A DNA stretch of 64,000 nucleotides from Vombatus ursinus (GCF_900497805.2 NW_020940358.1:23162200-23226199); one strand, 5' to 3'. Positions 1 through 10,525 are shown, counted from the stretch's first letter. Notes: generated by a model not told the origin, from the sequence alone. A program made the numbers and translations.

Positions 1-612
1 AATGTTTAGATATCAGTTCCCATTGAGAAAGACCTAGGGGACTTAGTGAACTACATGTTTAACATGAGTTAATGGTGTAACTAGGTGTAATCCTAGTGTA
101 CAGAACAAGAGAAGTGATATGCCTTGCTTAGACTGTAGTTTGAATATGGTGTTTAGCTCTGATTGCCACATTTTAGGAAGAATGTTGACAAACTGCATTG
201 GTCCAGTAGGAGGATAACAAGGATGGTGAAGAAATTGTTATGAGTATGTTATGAGAAGATTGGAGGTGCTAGGAATTTTTAATCTGAAGAAAAGAAGAGT
301 CAAGAGGAGGGAGACATATTTATCTTTAAGTTTTAGACTTGTGCTTAACTCCAGACATCAGACCTGAGAGCAACGGATAGAAATTGTAATGAGGCAGATT
401 TCAGCCAGGTGAAAGGAATAACTTCCAACTAATTAGAGCTATCCAAAGGAGGCTGGGCTGCTTTGTTAGGTGATTAGGTCCTCATCACTGTGGGTCTTTA
501 AGTAAAAGCTGAATGGACACAAATCGTGGGTATTATGGAAGTGATTTTTGCTCATATAAGGGTGATAACAGACGACCTCTAAGGTCTCTTCCAGCTCTGA
601 CATTCATACATT
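1..612 (+). mobile_element. L3/CR1 LINE 3' portion
   Basis: The sequence follows the remembered L3/CR1 3' region in order: GAAAGACCTAGGGGACTTAG near the start, CCACATTTTAGGAAGAATGT near 170, a GGCAGATTTCAG block near 393, AATTAGAGCTATCCAAAGG near 431, and the terminal block ACCTCTAAGGTCTCTTCCAG near 575. The copy is already under way at base 1, so its 5' part lies outside the window. It is an old, heavily diverged fossil with no usable frame. Confidence 0.8.
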
Positions 613-637
613 TGATCCTCACTGCAACCTTGTGAGC

Positions 638-640
<3 letters not shown>

Positions 641-680
<40 letters not shown>
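641..680. repeat. (TAA)n microsatellite
   Basis: About 13 near-perfect TAA units follow a short MIR-like piece (GATCCTCACTGCAACC) just after the L3 3' end. Confidence 0.97.
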
Positions 681-699
681 CAACCAGGCTTAGTTATAG

Positions 700-818
700 A
701 TAAATTTTTGATGAAATATTTATTACACAATTGCTATATAATATGAACTTTGTTAAGTGTGGAGAATAAATACAAACATAAATAAGTTCTGTCATCAAGG
801 ACCATATATATATATATA
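700..818 (-). mobile_element. L2 LINE 3' end, left half of a split copy
   Basis: Antisense L2 3' sequence: TATTTATTACACAATTGC, then GGAGAATAAATACAAACAT, then GTCATCAAGGACC. It stops where HAL1 sequence starts. The expected continuation (TTATATTTTAATGAGAAAAG) appears at 1458 beyond the HAL1 fragment, so the L2 was there first. A short TA run lies at the junction. Confidence 0.65.
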
Positions 819-1452
819 TTTTTTTTAAGTTACCAAAGACCTTTTATTAATTTTATTTACTTTTAGTTTTCAACATTCACTTCCATAAGATTTTGAGTTC
901 CAAATTTTCTCCCCTTCTTGTCCCTCCCCCCACCCTAATATGGTGTGCATTCTGAATACCCCTTTCCCTAATCTGCCCTCCCTTCTATCTCTCCCCTCTT
1001 CTCTTATTCCCTTCCCCTTCAATTTTCCGGTAGGGCAGGATAGACTTCTATACCCCAATTGCCCGTATATCTTATTTCCCAGTTGCATGTGAAAGCAATT
1101 TTTAACATTTGTTTTTAAAACTTTTGTTTCCAAATTTTCTCCCTTCCTCCCTCCCCACTCACCTTCATTGAGAAGGCAAACAACTCGATACAGGTTATAG
1201 ATGTGTAGTCATGCAAAACACTTCCATAGTAGTCATGTTGTGAAAAACGAAGTATATTTCCCTTAATCCTACCCCACCCCCCATTTATTCTATTCTCTTT
1301 TCTGACCCTGTGCCTCCTTAGAAGTGTTTGCTTCTGATTACTCCCTCCCTAAGTCTGCCCTCCTCTCTATTATCACCTTGATCTGGTCCCCTTCCCCAAT
1401 ATTTTCCTGTAGGGTAAAATAGATTTCCATACCCAGTTGAGTGTGTATGTTA
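819..1452 (-). mobile_element. HAL1 (half-L1) 3' UTR fragment
   Basis: The T run at 819-826 is the antisense poly(A) tail. After it the sequence runs parallel to the 3' UTR of the full-length HAL1 at 37532-40390: TTTTAGTTTTCAACATTCAC, GATTTTGAGTTCCAAATTTT, a stretch of short C-rich lines, and ACTTCCATAGTAGTCATG near 1220. It is 5'-truncated. Divergence from the 37.5 kb copy is obvious by eye, so it is older. Open frames here are shadows of the pyrimidine-rich UTR. Confidence 0.8.
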
Positions 1453-2055
1453 TAGGAACCTTATATTTTAATGAGAAAAGACAATACATAAAAGGGACTA
1501 GGAAAGGGTCAGTAATATGCAGGCCATGGCATGGTGTGTAGAGAGCCAGGGAGTGGCATGGAGGTTGGGTACTGGGCAAGAGAAGGAAAAAAGTTCACCT
1601 ATTTGAGTCAGAGGACTGAGGATAGAGTCCAAGATTACAGGATGTTGGTTGATGTGTAGGCACACTGGTGAAGAGATCCAGAAAGCAGTGTGGAAGCCTG
1701 GTTTGGAATAAGATAAGGTGAGTGCTGGGGGATCCAGTGCAGAGTCAAAAATTGTGGTAGTGGGAACATGAAGATGATGGCCTGAGTGTAAGCAAAATAG
1801 CAAAGAGATAATTTGGAAGTGGAGTGGAGGCATGGTTACTAACAAGAAAATATGAAAATTCACCTACAAGGGCCAGGTACCCCAAGGATAGGGTCCAACA
1901 TTGGAGTGGAGAGGAGCTGAATGATGCCCAGAATGAAAGCAGTATGGTGAAGAGATGACTGGGAAATAAACCAATAAAAATTATATAAGGAAATGGTAGA
2001 AATCGTGCAGCACATCACTGCAGTCTGTAAAAATTTAGCATCTAGCAAAGCTATG
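1453..2055 (-). mobile_element. L2 right half, then sequence with an internal duplication of about 265 bases
   Basis: Bases 1453-1520 resume the antisense L2 interrupted at 818. Beyond that the assignment is weaker. The block from about 1549 (GGAGTGGCATGGAGG, TTCACCTATTTGAGTC, AGGATAGAGTCCAAGATTA) recurs in diverged form from about 1816 (GAAGTGGAGTGGAGGC, TTCACCTACAAGGGCC, AGGATAGGGTCCAACATTGG). This is an old tandem duplication with a period near 265 bases. Family uncertain. Confidence 0.5.
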
Positions 2056-2059
2056 ACCT

Positions 2060-2590
2060 AGAGAATAGAAGTATACACCAGAAGCTCACTATCATTCGTT
2101 CATAGACTGACACACAATGAATCCCACTCTACAAATACTGACCTCCTGAGAACTCAACCAATAAACTATACTGGGACTGGACCATTATCACAAGTAAAAC
2201 TGTTGCCCTAAATCACCTGGGAACAGCATTGTTCCAGCCAAATGTAAGAACAATGTTTTTATAGGCATTGCCATTCCAATAACTCATAATTTCTAAACTA
2301 CAAAAAACCCTTTCAAATATAGATATGTAGCAGAGCAGATCAAAATCATGTGGGATGGGAAAAGGTACATGACATCCCTGTTCTGTCTGTTCTGGATTTG
2401 TACTGAGGTTGCTTTCAGTGAGCCCGTAGAGTATGAGCCGACATCTGACTACTTTTACTCAGTTTCAAAAAAGCAGTTATTTTGCTTGTCTGTGCAATAG
2501 TCAATAAAATGTTAAACATATAAGAATAATAGAGTACTGACTACACCCAGAACTACTTCTATTTGAAACCCTTGGAAACAGATGAGAATG
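2060..2590. other. No recognised feature
   Basis: AT-rich sequence. I see no repeat family I can name, no long frame and no splice-like exon. It may be unique sequence or a very old repeat. Confidence 0.5.
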
Positions 2591-2591
2591 A

Positions 2592-2866
2592 GATAATAAT
2601 CATAATCACTGATGTTTATCTACTGCTTTGAAATTTGAAAGTCACTTTTGTATATTATCTTATGTGAATCTTACAAAAACCCATAAGGTCAGTGCTAAAG
2701 ATAGTATCATTCCCATTTTATGAATTTGGACACAGGCTCTGAGGGGTCATAAGATCATAGATTTAGAGCTGGAAGGGATCTTAAAGGTCATCTAATCTAT
2801 CCCCTTATTGTATAGATAAGGAAACTGAGGCCCAAAGGGATTAAGTATCTTGCTCAAGGTAACCCC
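2592..2866 (-). mobile_element. Two adjacent MIR-family SINE fragments
   Basis: The first (2592-2745) carries TCATTCCCATTTTATG. The second (2746-2866) carries GAGCTGGAAGGGATCTTAAA and GATAAGGAAACTGAGGCCCA. Both are the reverse complement of MIR-type CORE-SINE bodies, where GCCTCAGTTTCCTCATCTG is the sense form. Confidence 0.75.
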
Positions 2867-2869
2867 CAT

Positions 2870-3510
2870 CCAAGATCTCTGGGTCCAATATGCCTCTATC
2901 TCAGACACAATTGCGTAAGGGGATTACCTTGGTCCTACTTCTTCGCCTAACAACATATGCCATCTTTCCCTGGGGTGGGAGGGATGAGGGTTCAAGAGGA
3001 GAGGGCCAACACCTCCCTCCCAATGTAAAGCCATCCCTAGATCTCTCCAATCTCTATCCTCCTTTGTTCTTCTCTCCCTTTCCACTGTACCCTCTAAAAC
3101 TTCCCTCTATTGTTAACAAATTCCCCTTAATATTTTCACAATGTATGTGTTGATTCTTCAACATTTAATGTAGATGCAAAAGTAGGCAGAACAATTAGTA
3201 GCTGACTTCTGTCATTTGCTGTTTTGTGGTAATAATAAGTTCTGAGATTTTTTTCTTTGTCATTAATATCTTTCACTCCTTCAGATAACCTGTGAATCAA
3301 TTCTTCAATGCCATCACAAATGTATTGTCTAAGGCACGAGTATCCTTTATGTACGTGTGGTATAAACCAGCTACTTTTCTTGTTATTTTTCTCTTTTTTA
3401 TTTTCCATGTTTAAATTTTTTAATTTTGCACTTAACATACATCAAAACATATGAGCACTTGCATGTATAAAGAGATAAGGTGATTGTATGTGTTTCTCTG
3501 AATTTCTATT
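2870..3510. other. Unassigned; holds an unrecognised 100-codon minus-strand frame
   Basis: A minus-strand open frame lies at 3136-3438 (100 residues, Lys-rich N-terminus, then YSCLRQYICDGIEELIHRL). It matches no family I know. The region is AT-rich and sits beside an L1 fragment, so a chance frame is the default reading. A fragment of a retrocopy is possible. No ribosomal or splice context supports a gene. Confidence 0.3.
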
Positions 3511-3514
3511 GCAT

Positions 3515-4255
3515 ATAGCTTTTTTTTAAAAAAATGCATTTTTAATTTATTGAAGTAATACCAAACTGCCTTGCTTTCTATGTCATCTTATAAACTTGCT
3601 TCTGTTTTCTTCTTTGTATTCTTCAAATGTTCCATTGACATGATTTTCCTTGTATTTTTCTTTCTTTGCTTCACTGTCACTACTGACACACTTCCTCCCA
3701 CGTACAACCTTCCCTCACCCAAATAAAAACCCTCTCCTGGAACAAGTAAGTATAGTTAAGCAAAATAAATCCACATATTTGCCTTTACTGAAAATGTGTG
3801 TCTCATTCAACACCTCTAGTTCATCACCTTTGAAACATGCTACACTATTATTTTTCTGGAGTCATGATTGGTCAATGCACTGATGAAAATTCTTAAGTCT
3901 TTCAAAGCTGTTTTCCTTTATATTATTATAGTCATATAAACTGTTCTCCTGGCTCTGCTCATGTAACTGCATCAGTTCATACTCATCTTCCAGGTTTCTC
4001 TGAATCTGTTCATCATTTCTTACAGTATAGTAATATCTGATTACATTCATCTACTATAATATGCTCAGCCGTGCCTCAGTTGATGGACACCTACTTTATT
4101 TTTAGTTCTTTGCAACAACAGAAAGTGCTCCTATAAATATTTTTGTACATGTATATCCTTCCTCTCTGTCTTTGATCTATATGCTTAGTGGTAGCATCAT
4201 TGGAGTCAAAGTTTACTTAGGTTAGTGACTTTTGGGGTCTTTGTTCCCTTTAATG
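3515..4255 (-). mobile_element. L1 LINE 3' end, old subfamily
   Basis: Antisense L1 3' UTR and ORF2 C-terminal region: AAGCAAAATAAATCCACATA, GTCATGATTGGTCAATGC, ACTGTTCTCCTGGCTCTGC, CATCATTTCTTACAGTATAG, then CAGTTGATGGACACCTACTT and TATAAATATTTTTGTACATG. The minus-strand frame at 3862-4050 keeps the EYY-like C-terminal motif (IRYYYTVRNDEQ). 5'-truncated and well diverged. Confidence 0.85.
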
Positions 4256-4431
4256 CTATTTTTATCTTTCTATAGGCACATTCAGCACTGTGATATTAAA
4301 TTTCAATGGTGACTCCATTTTCCTGGATGATGAAAAGTTTGACTCTATCAAAATGTAGAAAGAAATGTACAAAATGTAGAAAGAAACACTAAACATTTAT
4401 ATTATTATCAGATTGCTAAATTCAGAGATTA

Positions 4432-4645
4432 CTTCTCTCTCTTTCATACTCTCTCACTCTCTCTCCTCCTTCCTTCCTCCTTCCCTTCTTCTATTCCTTC
4501 CTTTTTTTTTACTGACTCCTGTCCTTTCCTTCCTTCCCTGCCTACTTCTCTCCTTTTCTTCTTTCTCTCCCTTTTCTCTCCCTTCCTTCCTTCTTCCCTC
4601 CCTCCCTTCCTTGCTTCCTTCCTTTTTTCCTCCCTTCCTTCTTGC
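4432..4645. repeat. Polypyrimidine tract (CTTCC/CTCT)n
   Basis: More than 200 bases of almost pure C and T on the plus strand. Long frames on both strands (Leu/Ser/Pro-rich or Lys/Arg/Glu-rich) are products of this composition and are not genes. Confidence 0.95.
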
Positions 4646-4724
4646 TGCATTGATTTTTTTAAACATACCTCAGTCATCTCTCCATTTTTTGAAGCTTTTA
4701 CAAAAGAGTTTTACTGAGATGGTT

Positions 4725-5462
4725 TAACGGGGATAAGTTTGTCACCTTAGCATATTTGACTTCATTTCATTTTAAGCCTCCATTTTGTGATTGAGTCATT
4801 TTGAGTAAGTTGTTTTCCATTAAGTTTTTTTCAATAATAAGATAAGTACATGTATGCTATGATCCAGTAAACAACACGCATGTATTTGCAAACAACTGAT
4901 AAGCATATTTGGATCCTCTGATAAGACAGACCACCAATGAAAAAGTATTATAAACAATTTTACCAGTAGCTTGTCCAATGCACTACCAACCAAATAATAA
5001 GGAACATCTATAGCTAGACTATAAAAAACTCACCAGAGACCCTCCAAGAGTGGGGAACCTGCAGCCTCCAGGCCACATGTGGCCTTCTAGGTTCTTGGGT
5101 GCGGCCTTTTGACTGAGTCTAAGTTTTACAGAACAAATCCTGCTTGGCACTGAGTTGGGGATTGGGATGGGTTCCTACATTTCCTGAACTTGAGAATTGG
5201 GGAGTCCATACTAGCTTGAGGACAGTGCTGATTGACAAAGACTTGCCAGATGACTACCTTGGAGGGGGACATGTTGCCTTTAGCTGGACAGAGAAGGGAC
5301 ATTGTCATGAACCCTTATATGAAAATTCCTTACTGGAACCTCTAAGACTTAAGTTAGTGGTTTGTTCATAAAGGAGGCTGATGTTTGTATTATTTGCATG
5401 TATTGGTTAATAAAGTTTGATTGCATACATTGAGTAAGTCTAATTGGTGTTTCCATCTCACT
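4725..5462 (+). mobile_element. Possible solo LTR of an endogenous retrovirus, split by a MITE
   Basis: An LTR-like order of signals: a CCTCCATTTTGTGA block near 4778, a TATA-like GACTATAAAAAACTCACC near 5018, then a polyadenylation signal in GGTTAATAAAGTTTGATTGC near 5405, ending near CCATCTCA (5452-5460). No retroviral gene sequence flanks it, so if real it is a solo LTR fossil. A hAT-type MITE lies inside. Ends are not defined and no duplication was found. It could also be an unrelated transcribed repeat. Confidence 0.35.
5046..5144 (+). mobile_element. hAT-type MITE, half copy
   Basis: AGTGGGGAACCTGCAGCC begins the same repeat seen at 25408, 30222 and 49233. It continues GGCCACATGTGGCC and ends near CAGAACAAATCC. 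The consensus terminus (CAGGGGTGGGGAACC) and the palindromic layout fit a non-autonomous hAT element. Only the left half is present here. Confidence 0.65.
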
Positions 5463-6235
5463 AGTTAGCATATATAACAGTAAATGGGCCATAAATATAT
5501 ACCGTGTGTTACAGAAGGTATAGCAAGAACAGTAGCTACAGATATAATTCCCCTTTCCCTCTGTACATCATACTGGGCACACTTCCCCTTTTACTCACAT
5601 AGTTCTTGAGGAGAGTGGCATCAGAATTAAAGTATAGAGGCAACGAGCTACCCTGGAGAGAATACATGGGACCAACAGGTACCATAAGACTCTTAGACCT
5701 GGAAGTCCTTTTCTTGATTTGTTGAATCCTCATGAAATACCTCTTAGGTGAAACTCTCTTCCAGGCACTGAGGACCAGGGCCTCTGGAAGCTATAGAGCC
5801 AGTCTTTTTGTGTTTTAGGCCACACTCCCTAGACTGTCACCAGCTACTGCTACTTCCCCCAGAGGACTCAGCTACCAAATCTCATTGCTGGAGTCAGGGT
5901 GGCGGGAAGGGACTTTTCTGACCTTTCAAAGTTCACAAGGTCATAACCTGGTCCATTCCATCTCTAGTCCACCTAAGGTCAAGGAAGAGAAAACACACAA
6001 AAATTAGAGGTTTCATGTACTCAGGGACAAATCATGGCTGAGTAGGGGAATCCGGCAACTTAAGTAAGTTCTTGTTTTATCATCAGGAAGGAAAAGGGAC
6101 TCCACAGTCACCTCTCAATAAGTCTCCTCCCCTGGTATAGTACCTTCCCTTATAAAGAAGAGCAACAGTTAAGGAAGATGAATGTACATAGCGACGATGT
6201 CTGACGTTTGTAACATTGCAAATCTGTAGTCCACC
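5463..6235. other. No recognised feature
   Basis: About 770 bases without a repeat I can name and without a persuasive frame. Base composition is mixed, less AT-rich than the L1 regions. Confidence 0.5.
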
Positions 6236-6237
6236 AC

Positions 6238-6450
6238 CTCTCTACTAAGAGTAGGGAAGTGTGTTTCATCCTTGATCCTCTGGAATCAAGATTGATCATT
6301 TCAGTTCATCTTAATTCTGATGTTTTAGAGTATTGTTTTAATTTATTTTATTAGAGTTATTATATAGACTGTTCTCCTGGTTACTGATTCTATGTTCTTC
6401 ATTCTGAATCAGTTCCTATGTTTTTCTGAATTTCAAGGATTACTTTTGTA
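6238..6450 (-). mobile_element. L1 LINE 3' fragment
   Basis: Short antisense L1 piece: CTCTGGAATCAAGATTGATC, then GACTGTTCTCCTGGTTACTG, then TTTTTCTGAATTTC. Same region as 3790-4010 but shorter and more decayed. Confidence 0.7.
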
Positions 6451-6867
6451 GTAAATTAGATCACAGACTCTATCTACCATGTATTAAGTGCTTAACAAAA
6501 AGGACCAAAAATATATTCCCATGGGGAAGACCAAGAATATATCAGTAGAATATTCAGATGTGGAAACATGAAGGGCCTTGGGATACCTCTTTATATCTGT
6601 TTAGTCAAGATTAGCTGGATAAAACTTAATCTGATTTATTACTCAAACAAGAGAAGTTGTTTGGCAAGGTTGAAAGGTTTCTTATGAAAACTTAGGGCAG
6701 TATCATTGCCACTAAAAATAACTGAAACTAGCAAATAGTGGAGCATTAGATTGTTGATGGATAAAGATGATGTTCATCAAGTAGTGAAATAATTGTATAC
6801 ATAATCAGGGAATAAATTGAATTAGTTGCTATGGATTATTGCAGACATGTAAGTACTACTGGGGAGG
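6451..6867. other. Mostly unassigned, with a trace of L2
   Basis: TACCATGTATTAAGTGCTTA near 6477 resembles an antisense L2 3' tip. The rest is AT-rich sequence with nothing recognised. Confidence 0.45.
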
Positions 6868-7037
6868 TAACCTAGTATGGTGGAAAAAACCCTGGAATTG
6901 GAATCAGGTGGGACTTCATTTTAAACTCTACTTCCACCTAGACTTACTGGCTGTGTGACCCTGAGGCAATCATTTAATCATGCTGAGCCCTAGTTTCCTC
7001 ATTTGTGAGATGAGGTTAATAATACCTATAGCACCTA
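6868..7037 (+). mobile_element. MIR-family SINE
   Basis: Sense MIR order: GGAATTGGAATCAGGTGG, CTGGCTGTGTGACCCTGAGG, CTAGTTTCCTCATTTGTGAG. Confidence 0.8.
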
Positions 7038-7836
7038 TGCCACTCCTCTGGTTACCTTTTAAAGCCTTTCACAACCTGGCCCCAACCTGTCTTTCCAGCT
7101 TCCTTAGACACTGCTCCCCTTCCCTTACTCTGAGTTCTAGCCAAAATGGCCTTCTCTCCGTTCATCACTCATGACATTCCATCTCCCGTTTCTGTTCCTT
7201 TGTACCAATCATCTCCCTATGTATAGAATGCATTCCCTCCCTTCCTCCCTTCACCTAATAGGGTTCCTCTCTTCCTTTAAAATGCAGCTCAGGCACCATC
7301 TTTGACATGAAACTGTTCCTGATCTCCCAAATGCTAGTGCTTTCCTTCTATTTGGCTTTTAAAACCCTTCATAACCAAGCCCTTTCCCACTTTTCCAGTC
7401 CTCTTGTATCTTACTCCTCCATATATACTCTACGATATATTGACATAGATATGACTCTATGATACATAGCCTTCTTCCTCTTCCTTGGCTCCATACTCTA
7501 TCTCCCAACTATGGCTGTCCTTCATATCTTGAATTCTCTGCCTCTTTATGTCCACCCCCTAGCATCCCTGGTTTCCTTCAAGTCTTTGCTAAAATCCCAC
7601 CTTCTACAAGAAGCCTTTCCTGATCCCCTTGAATGCTAGTACCTTCCTTCCAATATTATTTCCAATTTATCCTCTATGTATTTACTTCTGCATAATTGTT
7701 TGCATGTTGTTCCCTCTCCCAGCCCCCTTAGACTGCGATTTCCTTGAGGGCAGGGTCTGTTTTTGCCTTTCTTTGTATTCCAAGAGCTTGGCACAATTCC
7801 TAGCACATAGTAGGCACTTAATATATGTTTGCTTAA
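7038..7836 (+). mobile_element. Two tandem L2 LINE 3' ends
   Basis: Two head-to-tail copies. The first (about 7038-7344) has TAAAGCCTTTCACAACCTGG but lacks the 3' tip. The second (7345-7836) starts over at TTTAAAACCCTTCATAACC and runs through TTCAAGTCTTTGCTAAAATC and AGAAGCCTTTCCTGATCC to the L2 end, TCCTTGAGGGCAGGGTCTG and GTAGGCACTTAATATATG. The repeated start point shows two insertions. Confidence 0.85.
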
Positions 7837-8215
7837 GCCAACACAGTCTAATCGAGGAGACAACATATAAACAGATATATACAAACAGGCCATATACAGG
7901 GTAAATAGGAAATAATTAACAGAGAAACAGCATTAGAATTAAGAGGGGTTGGGAAAGATTTCCTGTAAAAGATGGGATTTTAATTGGCACTTAAAGGACA
8001 CCAGATGAGGAGGAAGAGCATTCCAGGCATGGGGGAAGCCAGAGAAAATGCTTGGAACCTAAAGATGGAGTATTTTGTTTGTGGAACAGCCAGGAGGCCA
8101 GTGTCGTGGGATTGAAGAGTGCATGTCTGGAAGTAAGGTGTAAGAAGACTGGAAGGTAGGAGGGAGCGAGGTTATGAAGGACTTGAAATGCCAAGTGGAG
8201 GACCTGTTGACTCCC
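7837..8215 (-). mobile_element. L2 LINE fragment, opposite orientation
   Basis: Antisense L2: GGTTGGGAAAGATTTCCTGT, GGGATTTTAATTGGCACTT, GAGCATTCCAGGCATGGGGG, GTGGAACAGCCAGGAGGCCA, GGTTATGAAGGACTTGAAAT. Read on the minus strand it gives L2 ORF2 C-terminal text (LAFQVLHNLAPSYLPVF). It abuts the plus-strand L2 copies tail to tail. Confidence 0.85.
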
Positions 8216-8238
8216 AAACAAGTTGACTCTGTGCAACT

Positions 8239-8239
8239 G

Positions 8240-8278
<39 letters not shown>

Positions 8279-8410
8279 GTATGTATGTGTGTACATACAC
8301 ATATACTATGTACTATACTATATATTATATATAATATATATAATATACCATATACTATATGTATGTACATGTATGTGTATATTTGTATGTATGTACTTGT
8401 TAGCATTATA
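8239..8410. repeat. (TG)n then (TA/TATG)n microsatellite
   Basis: About 18 TG units from 8239, followed by TA-rich ATAC/TATG sequence to about 8410. Confidence 0.95.
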
Positions 8411-8439
8411 TTTATGCTGTGTGTATTTTTATATGTATT

Positions 8440-8566
8440 TGTTGTTTGTATCTCCCTTTAGGATACAAATTCATTGAAAGAATGGATTGTTTTGTTCTTT
8501 GTATCTCTATTGCCTAGCACAGTGCCTCATACATGTTAAGTACTTAATAAATACTAGTTGATCGTT
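8440..8566 (+). mobile_element. L2 LINE 3' tip
   Basis: TTGTATCTCTATTGCCTAGC, ACAGTGCCTCATACATG and TAAGTACTTAATAAATACTA are the sense L2 terminus. Confidence 0.75.
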
Positions 8567-8640
8567 TGAAATAATGTATACAGAACACCTCTTCACCTTT
8601 CAAAAGTTTCCACTAATGCCAGTTATCTTTATGAGGATAA

Positions 8641-8812
8641 TTGTGTGGAATGGTAAAAGGAACAATGAACTTGGGTTTGAGTCCTAGCTTTGCTCCTAAT
8701 GAGAGTGTGGGCAAATCACTTGACCTTTGAGCCTCAGTTTTCTCATCTACAAGGCGGGGGTAATAATGTTTGCACTACTTGTTTTACAGAGTTGTTGTAA
8801 AGAGGAACCTGT
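8641..8812 (+). mobile_element. MIR-family SINE
   Basis: GGGTTTGAGTCCTAGCTTTG, GGCAAATCACTTGACC, GCCTCAGTTTTCTCATCTAC and a 3' body with GAGTTGTTGTAAAGAGG. Confidence 0.8.
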
Positions 8813-8849
8813 TTTGTGAACTGTGATGGGCTACATAGGAATAGGGACT

Positions 8850-9062
8850 GGATTAATGAATTCACTACTATTGGGAACTCCCTCTACCAGTGCAAGGAAT
8901 CATCATCTTCTCTTCAGCTTCTAGTCATGGAAATTGCTCAGAGAGCTGAGAGGGTAAGGTTCTTGGCCCAGGTCATTCAGCCAGGCTGCTCCATTGGTGG
9001 GATTTAAACTCAAGTTTTCTGGCAACAGGTCCACCTCTATATATGCCACAGAGGCTCTACGC
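8850..9062 (-). mobile_element. CORE-SINE (MIR-like) with extended 3' body
   Basis: GGGAACTCCCTCTACCAGTG, CTTCTAGTCATGGAAATTGC, GGCCCAGGTCATTCAGCCAG. This is the antisense form of a MIR-like marsupial SINE also seen at 29825, 46326 and 51895. Confidence 0.6.
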
Positions 9063-9124
9063 ATACTATAAAACAAATTGTCTGATGATAACAAATTACG
9101 TGTGGTTGCAAATACTGTGGAAGA

Positions 9125-9470
9125 TCTGTTGATCAAAAAAGTATGGATTAAGGGCCTATTTTGTGCCAAGGACTGGGCTAGATGCTGGGGATACAAGTAC
9201 TAATAATGACTCAATCCTCACTTACAAGGAGTTTATATTCTAATGGTGGAGACAACACGCAAAAACACACACAACATAATCATACAGTGAATAAATACAC
9301 ATTTATACAAAGTAATTAAATATTAAAAAATAATTTAAATGTCCTCAATAAAGTAAAAAAGAACAGAGACAGAATGAAATATAACAGGATGAGGGCATGG
9401 TAGTACCTGAGGGTAATCAATCAATCAAAATCAGATTTATTAAGTATATTCTATGTGAGAAACAGAATGA
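9125..9470 (-). mobile_element. L2 LINE 3' fragments
   Basis: CTGGGCTAGATGCTGGGGAT, AAGGAGTTTATATTCTAATG, and at 9415-9470 a further tip, AATCAATCAATCAAAATC and TTTATTAAGTATATTCTATG, all antisense L2. Probably two copies. Confidence 0.7.
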
Positions 9471-9540
9471 AGGAAGTAGAAAGAACACTGAATTTCATGA
9501 TGTGAGACTTAGATTCCCTTCTACTTGGGTGATCTTCTCA

Positions 9541-9913
9541 TTTTTCACCAGGTTGGACTACTTTGGGATTTCTCTGACTTCTACACCACACTCCTGGAAA
9601 GTCATTATTGGGATAGCGTCATCATGCTACAAGATCTCATCAGCCTTGGTTCTCCGCTTCATCGCTACCCTCTGTCTCTCTTATTGGAGGGAGGGGCCAT
9701 GAACTCCGAATCTCCATTTAATGAGAGAGCTCAGCTCAGACATCTCGTTTCTCGCCTGGCTGCACTACCTTGAGACTTCTCTCACTGACTTCTCCACCAT
9801 ACCCCTGTGCTGGGTACCTCTTCCTGCCTTTTTAGTTTCCTTTTGTGTACTGTCTTCTTCCCCCATTAGATTATAAACTGCTGGAGGGTAGGGTTTGGGG
9901 GGTGTGTGTGTGT

Positions 9914-9947
<34 letters not shown>

Positions 9948-10008
9948 TCCCATCACTAAGCACATTGCCTGGCATAGAGTAGGCACCTAATAAATGTTTA
10001 CTGTATCT
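9541..10008 (+). mobile_element. Unclassified body ending in an L2-like 3' end
   Basis: Bases 9541-9800 match no family I can name. From about 9800 the sequence becomes a sense L2 3' end: ATTAGATTATAAACTGCTGG, then a TG microsatellite at 9901-9948, then TGGCATAGAGTAGGCACC and TAATAAATGTTTACTG. A small MIR piece precedes it at 9476-9540. Confidence 0.5.
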
Positions 10009-10235
10009 TGATCTTAGGAAAGTCACCTAACCTCTCTGGGTCTTGGTTCCTTTTAGGGTCTTAGACTACATGATCTCTGAGGTCCCTTCTAGTTCTAAAT
10101 CTGCAATCTGTACCAAGTATTGAGCTGGGTGCTAAGTATAAAATGAAAAAAGGTGAAAACAGTTCCTTCCCACAAGGAGTTGACATTCTGCTGGAGTAGT
10201 AGGGAAATACAATGCATATGCCAATATTCTAGTTG
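10009..10235. mobile_element. MIR 3' tail (+) followed by L2 3' fragment (-)
   Basis: GGTCCCTTCTAGTTCTAAAT (10080-10100) is a MIR tail. AGTATTGAGCTGGGTGC and CACAAGGAGTTGACATTCTG (10107-10190) are antisense L2. Confidence 0.65.
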
Positions 10236-10525
10236 ATCTCTAATTTCATCAATGTGAGTCTCCCTCACCATAACATAACCAATCTGTGACATGCCCATCT
10301 TATGGCAATCTCTTCCATGGCCTTCCATAAATTCAATACAGGGGGACCTCCCAACATACCAGAAGCCTTCTTCTAATTCTCTTGATTCTGGGAGCCTGCC
10401 AATGGAGCAAGTGGATTTGTTTACCCCTTATCCCTTGATCTTACCATGTGACCTGGCCACCTTCTTTATTTCCTAGAGCAATACCTGCAACATCGTAGGT
10501 CTTAATAAGTGCTTGTTGAATTAAC
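10236..10525 (+). mobile_element. Unclassified repeat with an L2-like tail
   Basis: The last part, CATCGTAGGTCTTAATAAGT then GCTTGTTGAATT, is an L2/CORE-SINE style tail. The body (GGGGGACCTCCCAACATACC, CTTCTTCTAATTCTCTTGAT) looks like an interspersed repeat that I cannot name. Confidence 0.4.

Noticed and set aside
641-680. CRISPR-like array or other regular repeats
   Set aside because: All regular short-period repeats here are simple microsatellites without spacers.
3136-3438. 100-codon minus-strand frame that looks protein-like
   Set aside because: No domain or family recognised, AT-rich surroundings, no splice or promoter context. Kept only as a low-confidence note inside an unassigned stretch.
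4413-4727. Leu/Ser/Pro-rich and Lys/Glu-rich frames
   Set aside because: They arise from a polypyrimidine tract. The same holds for 40461-40800 and 47780-48366.
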